This document shows positions 32,542-39,871 of a DNA stretch of 44,300 nt, one piece after another. The position numbers and the translations under genes were made by a program. How positions within the stretch are numbered: the stretch's first letter is position 1; each line of letters begins with the position of its first letter. The notes under the pieces were generated by a model, which did no database searches, was not told the origin of the DNA, and saw only the letters and a program-made list of their open reading frames with translations. This stretch comes from an uncultured bacterium (GTDB lineage Bacteria; Planctomycetota; Phycisphaerae; Phycisphaerales; SM1A02): NCBI GenBank assembly GCA_903961015.1, contig CAJCCX010000230.1:1-44300 (forward strand), read 5' to 3'.

Positions 32542-32560
32542 TTGTCCAGCCCCACCAATA

Positions 32561-32926
32561 TCATTTTCCGCCAAAGCCTTCAAGCGCCTTCACGGAAGTG
32601 TCGAATATCTGAAAGAGTTTGTTCAGTTTGGTGATCGTGAATACTTCCATGATCGAAGGCTTGATATCAGAGAGACGCAATTGTCCTCCCCGCTTTTTCG
32701 TCAGGCTATTGATTGTGATCAGAGTGCCAAGCGCAGCAGAAGAAAGATGCTCAACACCACGAAAGGAAATCAGCATTCGCGGAGAAGCCGCTGCCTCGAC
32801 TCGCTTCACGAGTTCGGTGCTGATTTGACGAATCGCAGCTTCATCAAGAATATCTTTATCGACAAACTCAACACGCATAACACCACTGAGGTCTGTAACA
32901 CGAATTCGTGATGTCTCTGTACTCAT
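32561..32926 (-). CDS. STAS-domain anti-sigma factor antagonist
   Basis: A 121-residue STAS protein of the SpoIIAA/RsbV type. In this family the kinase partner phosphorylates a serine to release it from the complex; here the corresponding loop GVEHLSSAALGTLITI (57-72) holds Ser62 and Ser63 at the usual phosphosite. The hydrophobic core strands and final helix (IMEVFTITKLNKLFQIFDT, in parts) are present. The ATG at 32926 follows the secretin stop at 32931 by 4 bp, so translation is coupled; an upstream in-frame codon would overlap the secretin gene. It is followed 19 bp later by the HATPase-type kinase gene, forming a partner-switching pair. Confidence 0.92.
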   Translation of the reverse strand: MSTETSRIRVTDLSGVMRVEFVDKDILDEAAIRQISTELVKRVEAAASPRMLISFRGVEHLSSAALGTLITINSLTKKRGGQLRLSDIKPSIMEVFTITKLNKLFQIFDTSVKALEGFGGK

Positions 32927-32930
32927 AGGT

Positions 32931-35900
32931 TTAATATCCCGCTCCCTTGCTTGAGCCACTCAACTGGTCTGAAAGTCCTGGGAAAAGAAGATCTTCGGCC
33001 TCTGCCTGGATAATGATTTCTGGACGAATTAATAGAAGGGTTGTCGTTTCCAATTTGCTTGTGACAGAGTTTGTGAAGAACCGATTCACAAACGGCACCT
33101 TGGAAAGAACTGGAACTCCAACTTCGATTTCGGTTTCGTTCACATCGCGGCGTCCACCAAGCAGAATCGTTCCCTTGTCTGGACAAGAGACTGCTGTATT
33201 GATTTGCGTCACTGCGACATTCGGCAACTGAATCGTCGCATTAAATTGACTTGATCGACCGAAATCACCACCTCCAGCCGCTCCCTGTACTTCCTGAGAA
33301 TCAAAGCCAATCAAGATGTTCTGGGCGAATTGGACTGTCATTGAAACATATCGCCGATCAGAACTCGTGACAGCTTCGATATCAAGAACAAATCCTGTTC
33401 GGAGATTTTGCACCTGTGGAATGAATGCTCCCGAGGAGTCTCCTGTCGATGCAGTGACCGACGCAACATAAGCTTGAGATCCACCGAATGTGATCCACGA
33501 TCGTGATCCGTTGAAGAGCGTCAAACGTGGCGCCGTTAAAGTCATCGCCCGCTGATCGGCTTGGGTTGCCTGAACGAGAAGGTCGACCTGCACGTCATCT
33601 AGATATGTGAATCCCACTGTCAATGCTGGGTTTGCCAAGGATGCTGCTGCAACAGTTCCCTTCAACCCTGCGCCAAGAGCCTGAATCAGAGGAAGGCCTT
33701 CTTGCTGAACTTGGACAGGAGACATTCCGTTTGATGTACCGCCTCCAGAATAAGACTGCCCGTTTCTCCGAACTCCAACCGGTTCGTAAACACCCGTCTG
33801 CTGATATGCAATAGTGCTTCCGGGGCCAGGAGTACCAAGAGCAGAACCAGTTGCAATCGTATTGATTCCATTAGCAACAGCAGCAGCATCAGTCTGTCCC
33901 AAACCACCAAAGGTGACGGGGTTCTTCAGTCGACCTGCACGACCAGAATTGGCTCGAGTGTCTTGAAAGAAGAAGTCTCGCAATTGAAAATTTGGATCTT
34001 GATCAACAGCGGAGTCAAACATGCCAGGATTTGCGTTGAAGTACAAATCAAAATCCAAGCCAATCTGTTCAAACCACTGCACTTCAACTGCGATGAGGCG
34101 AGATTCAATGTTGATTTGAATTGCGCGAACCGCTCGTAGCTGAGCCAAGAGATTCATAATGTCACGATGCGTCTTGGGAGTTGCAGTCACAATCAGATTG
34201 CCGCTGAAATCATCTAGACGACTTTCAGATAGAGACCCCGCATCCCAGAGAGCTTCTGGCACAAGATATTTAATGAGTTCCTTTAGGCGAGTAAGCGTTT
34301 GTTCACGTTCGTCTTCGATTCCAGCATCTCCACCTGAACCAAAGAGTCCACCGCCGCCACCGCCACCACCGCCGCCGCCGCCACCGCCGCCACCGCCGCC
34401 GAATCCACCGCCACCACTTCCGCCGCCACCACCACCTTGCCCGCCGCCTTGCCCGCCGCCTTGATTGAGCGCAGCATCAACATTGAAATTCGGCGCATTA
34501 TCAAAGTATGGAACCTGATAGAGCAGATCTCGAATGTCATACACAATGGTGACTCTGCGAAGTGCGAGTTCTGTCGCGGAAGCAATAACAATCATTCCAT
34601 TTTCGACCATCCAATCAGGCCGATTGTCTGCGCCGTCGCGACTTCCAGAAGCACCGTCGTCTTCAGTCGACCTCAAGACCATATCCAAAGCCATTGCCCA
34701 AGAAATTGGCGCAGGCATTGTCAAATTGACTGTGGAATCCTTATCAAGAGTCGGCTCAGAAGCTCGCAAGGATTTATAGTCGACATAGAAAGGGAGTTTT
34801 GTTTCAGTCTGAAAAAACTCGACCACTGAACTGAATGGAGACTCTGGAAAATCTATGCGAGATTTTTCCTGCATCCGCGCAATCGCTTTTTGATCGATTT
34901 CCGAATCGCGGAAACCAGATGCTGCATATGCACCCTCTCTTCGCACAGACAACGCAGGCCAATCCTCGGGATACGACATTTCGGCGTCAAGGCTGCGTGG
35001 TCCAGGTCCACTGATATTGATCTTCGGCGGAATAAATGAAGCTTGCGCGTCGACCGCGAATTCCGAGAATGAATATGACCGACGTCGTTGAAGTTCAGAG
35101 TATCTGCGGTACAAAATTCCTGATTGCAGAACATCACGCATTGCAAGTCCTGACGGATTTGTTGGGTCGATGAATAAAATTTCCTCGACCACTTCGAGGG
35201 CTTCCTGATATTTCAATTCAGACTGAAGTTGCCGTACACGCAACATATCTTCATTGATAGTCCGTTGTCGCTGCTCGAGTTCTTGTCTGTTCTGAGTCAC
35301 GGTCGACTTGCTTGCGTCACTTGCCTTGATCGCCTTGGCGGCTTCGGCATTTTGCGTTTTTGCAGAATTAATCTTCACAAGTTCTGCTTCAACGCTTGCC
35401 ATTTTCGCATCAAAGTCCGCTGGACTCAAAAGAGCTTTATTGCGCTGCAGAGACATCTTTGCCTGCGTTGCGATTCGCTCAGCACCGGCATAGTCACCTC
35501 GGCTGAAAGATTCCCCAGAGCGAACGAGCGCGTTGTCGAACTCGACTTGCGCTTGCTCTCTTTCAACAGATTCGTCGCCAGCGACTTTATCTATCGATGA
35601 ACCTTGATTCAGTGCTGCTTGAGCATCAGACAAGCCCTTTATTGCTTCGGGATCGCCAGGAACCTGAACACTGATCGCTGACCATAAGTCTGCCGCGGAA
35701 GCCCACTGACTTCGAGACATCGCTTGGCGAGCCTGCGCACGCAACATTGGAATATTGGCAGAAGCAGAATCTGAAGCAGGCGGAGTTTGAGTTGGCGCTG
35801 GTTCGGATACTGGTGGGCCTGATGCTGGCGGCTCGGATGCTGGCGGTTCGGACTGTGGACTGGCATTCAGTGCCACCGCGACAGAATTCAGACTGAACGA

Positions 35901-35939
35901 AAGTGCAGTAACGACAAGAACTATTTTTTGAATTTTCAT
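32931..35939 (-). CDS. Outer-membrane secretin (type II/IV pilus-like) with Gly-rich linker
   Basis: About 1002 residues. A signal peptide (1-24, MKIQKIVLVVTALSFSLNSV) is followed by a Pro/Ser/Glu-rich stretch (about 29-60), a TPR-like helical region (about 65-290), an N-terminal secretin-type domain, a nearly pure Gly/Gln/Ser linker (about 492-530), and the secretin core. The core has the hallmark VQWFEQIGLDFDLYF-type N2-like domain, TLTAPRLTLFNGSRSWITFGG, and the closing VSCPDKGTILLGGRRDV and ETEIEVGVPVLSKVPFVNRFF motifs. Secretins form the outer-membrane ring of type II secretion and type IV pili. The start at 35939 is chosen over an in-frame codon at 35954 because it begins the signal peptide. 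First gene of a six-gene operon. Confidence 0.93.
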   Translation of the reverse strand: MKIQKIVLVVTALSFSLNSVAVALNASPQSEPPASEPPASGPPVSEPAPTQTPPASDSASANIPMLRAQARQAMSRSQWASAADLWSAISVQVPGDPEAIKGLSDAQAALNQGSSIDKVAGDESVEREQAQVEFDNALVRSGESFSRGDYAGAERIATQAKMSLQRNKALLSPADFDAKMASVEAELVKINSAKTQNAEAAKAIKASDASKSTVTQNRQELEQRQRTINEDMLRVRQLQSELKYQEALEVVEEILFIDPTNPSGLAMRDVLQSGILYRRYSELQRRRSYSFSEFAVDAQASFIPPKINISGPGPRSLDAEMSYPEDWPALSVRREGAYAASGFRDSEIDQKAIARMQEKSRIDFPESPFSSVVEFFQTETKLPFYVDYKSLRASEPTLDKDSTVNLTMPAPISWAMALDMVLRSTEDDGASGSRDGADNRPDWMVENGMIVIASATELALRRVTIVYDIRDLLYQVPYFDNAPNFNVDAALNQGGGQGGGQGGGGGGSGGGGFGGGGGGGGGGGGGGGGGGLFGSGGDAGIEDEREQTLTRLKELIKYLVPEALWDAGSLSESRLDDFSGNLIVTATPKTHRDIMNLLAQLRAVRAIQINIESRLIAVEVQWFEQIGLDFDLYFNANPGMFDSAVDQDPNFQLRDFFFQDTRANSGRAGRLKNPVTFGGLGQTDAAAVANGINTIATGSALGTPGPGSTIAYQQTGVYEPVGVRRNGQSYSGGGTSNGMSPVQVQQEGLPLIQALGAGLKGTVAAASLANPALTVGFTYLDDVQVDLLVQATQADQRAMTLTAPRLTLFNGSRSWITFGGSQAYVASVTASTGDSSGAFIPQVQNLRTGFVLDIEAVTSSDRRYVSMTVQFAQNILIGFDSQEVQGAAGGGDFGRSSQFNATIQLPNVAVTQINTAVSCPDKGTILLGGRRDVNETEIEVGVPVLSKVPFVNRFFTNSVTSKLETTTLLLIRPEIIIQAEAEDLLFPGLSDQLSGSSKGAGY
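34349..34462. repeat. GGN-codon simple repeat inside the secretin gene
   Basis: Simple CCG/CCA triplet repeat (plus strand) coding for a run of about 38 residues, mostly glycine, with a few Gln, Ser and Phe, in the secretin gene on the minus strand. In frame and translated; prone to length change. Confidence 0.9.
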
Positions 35940-36164
35940 TGATATGCCGACCATTCAAATTGAAGACTTGCAAAACTTACTCAAACAAAACTCCGTTGGC
36001 TCCACGCAGCTTGGACCAACTCTCTCTACTGAACGACTTATCCGTCGTACGTGGTGTGGCGGCCGTGCCTCTGGCGAGTTTGAATCGCCTCGCCTCAAGG
36101 CGAAGGGGAAGAGTAAACGGCATTGCTCGCATTCGCAAGCGGCGGGGCGTTATGATTAGACCGT
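35940..36164. other. Divergent gap between secretin operon and carA-priA
   Basis: 225 bp. A short frame at 35944-36159 is not convincing as a gene. Apart from the TATGAT near carA, the gap holds a small inverted repeat ACGAC/GTCGT (36033-36048) and two mutually exclusive GC-rich hairpins (36073-36103). I saw no clear promoter for the secretin operon: the TANNNT pattern seen before most other genes is missing there. Confidence 0.5.
36151..36156 (+). promoter_or_regulatory. TATGAT -10-like hexamer, 8 nt before carA
   Basis: TATGAT, one base from the TATAAT consensus, ends 8 nt before the ATG of carA at 36165. No Shine-Dalgarno is present. Confidence 0.5.
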
Positions 36165-37415
36165 ATGCCCAAATCCAAAGCCGCCTCTGTGCCTGCAATG
36201 CACCCAAGTCGCCTCGCGCTTGCCGACGGGAGCGTCTTTGCAGGCGTCGGATTCGGCGCAGTTGGCACTGGAGTTATGAATCTTGGCGAAGTCGTCTTCA
36301 ATACTTCCATGAGCGGCTATCAAGAAGCGCTCACCGACCCAAGCTATACAGGGCAAATTCTTGCTTTGACCGCCACCCAAGTTGGCAATTATGGGGTCAC
36401 CACCGACGACATCGAAAGCGCCCGACCAACGGTCAGCGGATTCGTCGTTCGCGAACTGAGCCGCGTCTGGTCCAACCAACGTTCTGTCGAAGACTTGTCT
36501 GGCTGGCTTGCAAAATTTGGCGTGCCCGGAATTCACGAGATTGACACGCGCGCACTCGTTCGAAAATTGCGGAATTCAGGTTCGATGAATGGGGTGCTCT
36601 GCGGCGACGCAACACGCAGCGACGACGAATTGGTTGCTCTTGCAAAATCGAGCGCGTCGATGGCGGGTCAAGATCTTGCGAGTGCGGTCAGTCCTCGGCA
36701 AGCTTTGCGATGGGAAGAATCGCTCGGTGACTGGGCGCCTCGAACCGAAAGTTGTATGCACGTTGCACGCAAAACTTTGACAGTGGTGGCGATCGATTGT
36801 GGAGCGAAGCGAAATATTTATCGAAATTTGATTCAGCGAAACTGCGTTGTGCATGCGTTGCCTCATGATGCCACGCCCGACGCGATTCGAGCCCTGAAAC
36901 CAGATGGGTTGTTCATCTCCAATGGGCCTGGCGACCCTGCTGCGGTGGAGTCCACCGTACGAACTTTGCGCGAAATTGCAGGGGAAATACCTACATTTGG
37001 GATTTGTCTAGGACATCAGTTGCTTGCATTGGCACTTGGAGCAAAGACATACAAATTGAAGTTTGGACACAGAGGATCCAACCAGCCTGTGCGAAATCTT
37101 CTTTCCGATCGAATCGAAATCACGAGCCAGAATCACGGATTCTGTGTCGACGAAGAATCACTGCGCAACGTTGGCGGCGAGCCAACGCACATTCATCTCA
37201 ATGATCACACCGTTGCGGGATTTCGTCATACGCTCAAGCCGATTTTTAGTGTTCAATATCACCCAGAAGCTTCGCCTGGTCCACATGATTCGGATTATCT
37301 CTTCGACTGCTTTATCGAGTTGATGGAAACGCGCGTTCCTCTTTCCGAAGAAACGATGCGAGCAGCGCAATCAAGATCCGCACTTCTCGATCGTGGCGAA
37401 CTCGCGGGGCGATGA
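36165..37415 (+). CDS. carA: Carbamoyl-phosphate synthase small subunit
   Basis: Glutaminase subunit of carbamoyl-phosphate synthetase: hydrolyses glutamine and passes ammonia to CarB for arginine and pyrimidine synthesis. An N-terminal CPSase small-chain domain (ADGSVFAGVGFGA, then GEVVFNTSMSGYQEALTDPSY at about 42-62, typical) is followed by a class I glutaminase domain with Cys281 in FGICLGHQLLALALG and the His-Glu pair in VQYHPEASPGPHD near 365. At 416 residues it is somewhat longer than usual (about 380), with an extended N-terminus. Its stop overlaps the priA start (ATGA). carB is not in the window. Confidence 0.97.
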   Translation: MPKSKAASVPAMHPSRLALADGSVFAGVGFGAVGTGVMNLGEVVFNTSMSGYQEALTDPSYTGQILALTATQVGNYGVTTDDIESARPTVSGFVVRELSRVWSNQRSVEDLSGWLAKFGVPGIHEIDTRALVRKLRNSGSMNGVLCGDATRSDDELVALAKSSASMAGQDLASAVSPRQALRWEESLGDWAPRTESCMHVARKTLTVVAIDCGAKRNIYRNLIQRNCVVHALPHDATPDAIRALKPDGLFISNGPGDPAAVESTVRTLREIAGEIPTFGICLGHQLLALALGAKTYKLKFGHRGSNQPVRNLLSDRIEITSQNHGFCVDEESLRNVGGEPTHIHLNDHTVAGFRHTLKPIFSVQYHPEASPGPHDSDYLFDCFIELMETRVPLSEETMRAAQSRSALLDRGELAGR

Positions 37416-39748
37416 CCACGACGATCGACACGACGCGATACGCACGAATCGCCGTTGATCGCGGAATTGACCGCTATCCAGATGGTCTTTTGTATCGCAT
37501 TCCAATTGCGCTTGATGGTGTCAAAGGCATCGGCGGTGTCACGTTGGGCGATCATGTGACAGTGCCACTTGGTCGCGGCGATTCCCGAGTGCATGGGGTT
37601 GTCGTGGGAATCGGTGGCGATGAATTGCTTGACAAAAAATTTGCTGTGAATCGGGTGAAGTCCATCCTCGAGATCGACCGAACAAGCGATCCGATGCCCA
37701 GCGTTGTTGTGCGATTGGCACAGTGGATCGCTTCGTATTACTGCGCTCCGATCGGTGTGACAATCGCTGGGATCACACCAAGTGCAGTACGAAAAGGAGT
37801 TGGGCGCATTCAAAAGATCGCAGTGGATATTGCCACGCCGCCTGAATCAGCCACAACCAAAGTAGGCCGATTGCATCCCAAGAGGCAAGCCGTTCTGGAT
37901 GCGGTAGCTCTTCTTCCAGAATCCCAGCGACCTGTGGATATCGATGAATTGCGCGCAGCATGTTCATTGGGAACGCGCGCGCCCATCTTGGCGTTGATCA
38001 AGAGTGGACATCTGCAAGTCACACACCGAACTTCAGTGCAAGCGAAATGGCGTGCGTCGACTATCGAAGAGACACGTGCGCCTGAACCAACTTCGGATCA
38101 AAGCAAGGTAATCGAAAGTGTAGGAAAGGCTTTGAATCAAGGGTTTTCTCAGCATTTATTGTTTGGCGTGACTGGCTCTGGAAAGACCGAGGTCTATTTG
38201 CGTTTGGCAGCACGCGTGCTTGCAGCTGGTCGATCAGTGCTCTATCTCGTTCCGGAAATTTCATTGACTCCACAAACTGGTGGTCGCATCGTCGCACGTC
38301 TTCCAAATGATCGGATGGCGATTCTGCATTCAGGATTGACTGCAGCGCAGCGTCACGAACAGTGGATTGTTGCTTCGCATCCCGGCCCCAAGATTGTCAT
38401 CGGTGCTCGCAGTGCTGTCTTTGCGCCAATTCCGGATGGTGAACTTGGATTGATCATAGTCGATGAAGAACACGATCAGTCGTACAAACAAGATCAAGCG
38501 CCGCGATATCACGGACGCGATGTTGCGATCCGCAGAGCTCAATTATCTGCATGCCCAATCATCTTGGGCAGCGCGACGCCGAGCTTGGAAAGTTGGTGGA
38601 ACGCAAAAAAGCGTGGAGTTTCGCAACTGCATCAACTGCCAAATCGTGCGCCAGGATTGACAACTCCGCGCGTAGAAATTGTTGATTTCCGCAAGGAAAC
38701 AGTGCTTCGACGCGATCGCCGAGTGCATCTTGTTGGTCCAACTTTGGAGGTCGCACTGCGTCAAGGATTTGCCGCTGGAGGGCAAGCGATCATCCTCTTG
38801 AATCGGCGCGGATATGCAAATTGGATTGCATGTCCGGATCAGAATTGTGGATGGATGATGCAATGTGCGCACTGCGAAGCAGGCATGGTTGTGCATCACG
38901 ATGTTGGGGATGGAAAGACGCTGAAATTTACCCGTTGCCATCATTGTCAGGCAGAACAAAAGGTCCCGAACCGCTGTCCCCGATGCGCGAAAGCCGTCAC
39001 AATTTTCGGCCTCGGCACGCAACGAGTGGAGGAAGAACTTGAACGCCTCTTTCCAGATCTTGCCGCGCGCGGTGCCATCGCGCGAGTCGACAGCGATTCA
39101 ATGGCGCAGGCCAGTGACTTTCACGAAACACTTGGACGATTTGCACGTGGCGATATTCGACTTTTACTCGGAACACAAATGATCGCAAAAGGGCTTGATT
39201 TCCCGAATGTTCAGGTCGTCGGCGTCATCAGTGCTGATACGGCGCTGAACCTTCCTGACTTTCGCGCGAGCGAACGAACTTTCCAGTTGGTTTCGCAAGT
39301 CTCGGGCCGCTGCGGAAGAAGTGCGCAGGCTGGTCGAGCGATCATTCAAACATTTCAGCCAGATGCCGAACCGATTCTCGCTGCAGCGCGACAAGATTTC
39401 CCCGGCTTTGCACAGCGCGAACTGGAAGTGCGTGAGCGATATGGATTGCCCCCAGTGCATCGCCTCGCACGAGTCATCATTCGTCACGAACAACAATCTG
39501 AAGCGGAGCGAATCGCTGGGCAAGTCCGTGGGAAATTGGTTGGAATTTCCGCTGCAAAGTCAGTGATTATTCGCGATCCTGCCCCTTGTCCCATCGCGCG
39601 TATCGCAGATCGATGGCGATTCCAGATCGAGATTCTTGCTCAGACACCTGCCAAATTGCAAGAGTTGCTCGCTGCGGGTCGGACTCTTGCGATTCTGACC
39701 CCCGGCGAAATTATGGCGGTTGATGTCGACCCAGTGGCCCTGCTATAG
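37412..39748 (+). CDS. priA: Primosomal replication protein N' (3'-to-5' helicase PriA)
   Basis: Restarts replication at stalled forks by unwinding the lagging arm and loading the primosome. Order: an N-terminal 3'-DNA-binding domain (about 1-110, RIAVDRGIDRYPDGLLYRIP), a winged-helix region, the helicase core with Walker A GVTGSGKTEVY (Lys258), DEEH box (351-354, VDEEHDQSYKQDQAPRYHGR) and the LGSATPSLES motif. A two-zinc insert with eight cysteines (CPDQNCGWMMQCAHC, then CHHC and CPRC, about 473-530) follows, then the C-terminal helicase half ending in GMAPSEI-like ILTPGEIMAVDVDP. At 778 residues the length is standard (E. coli 732). It is translationally coupled to carA, which is not a functional link but a shared promoter. 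Confidence 0.97.
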   Translation: MTTTIDTTRYARIAVDRGIDRYPDGLLYRIPIALDGVKGIGGVTLGDHVTVPLGRGDSRVHGVVVGIGGDELLDKKFAVNRVKSILEIDRTSDPMPSVVVRLAQWIASYYCAPIGVTIAGITPSAVRKGVGRIQKIAVDIATPPESATTKVGRLHPKRQAVLDAVALLPESQRPVDIDELRAACSLGTRAPILALIKSGHLQVTHRTSVQAKWRASTIEETRAPEPTSDQSKVIESVGKALNQGFSQHLLFGVTGSGKTEVYLRLAARVLAAGRSVLYLVPEISLTPQTGGRIVARLPNDRMAILHSGLTAAQRHEQWIVASHPGPKIVIGARSAVFAPIPDGELGLIIVDEEHDQSYKQDQAPRYHGRDVAIRRAQLSACPIILGSATPSLESWWNAKKRGVSQLHQLPNRAPGLTTPRVEIVDFRKETVLRRDRRVHLVGPTLEVALRQGFAAGGQAIILLNRRGYANWIACPDQNCGWMMQCAHCEAGMVVHHDVGDGKTLKFTRCHHCQAEQKVPNRCPRCAKAVTIFGLGTQRVEEELERLFPDLAARGAIARVDSDSMAQASDFHETLGRFARGDIRLLLGTQMIAKGLDFPNVQVVGVISADTALNLPDFRASERTFQLVSQVSGRCGRSAQAGRAIIQTFQPDAEPILAAARQDFPGFAQRELEVRERYGLPPVHRLARVIIRHEQQSEAERIAGQVRGKLVGISAAKSVIIRDPAPCPIARIADRWRFQIEILAQTPAKLQELLAAGRTLAILTPGEIMAVDVDPVALL

Positions 39749-39805
39749 CCGCAAGATTTGGCTGAATCAATACTGCGCACTGAGGCGGTTTTTTCGGCGC
39801 TCTGC

Positions 39806-39811
39806 TACAAT
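39806..39811 (+). promoter_or_regulatory. TACAAT -10-like hexamer for sucA-sucB
   Basis: TACAAT lies 60 nt before the GTG of sucA at 39872, preceded by a T-rich stretch. This is the opposite of the leaderless pattern: the transcript would carry a leader of about 55 nt with a GGAG Shine-Dalgarno at 39861-39864. Confidence 0.4.
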
Positions 39812-39871
39812 CAAAAGTCGGCCAGAAGATGCCTTCTCATTGATTCACACCAACCCGTATGGAGTATCCCC

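Noticed and set aside
34349-34462. CRISPR-like or regulatory repeat array
   Set aside because: The repeat is a simple triplet run fully in frame within the secretin gene and codes for glycine.
36073-36103. Two mutually exclusive hairpins (GGCGAG/CTCGCC and TCGCCT/AGGCGA) as a pyrimidine attenuator for carA
   Set aside because: The likely -10 (TATGAT, 36151-36156) places transcription start after this region, so it would not be in the carA leader; the second hairpin also has a very tight loop.
35944-36159. Small plus-strand gene of 71 codons in front of carA
   Set aside because: No start signal, no recognisable domain, and composition looks like promoter DNA in its second half; possible but unsupported.
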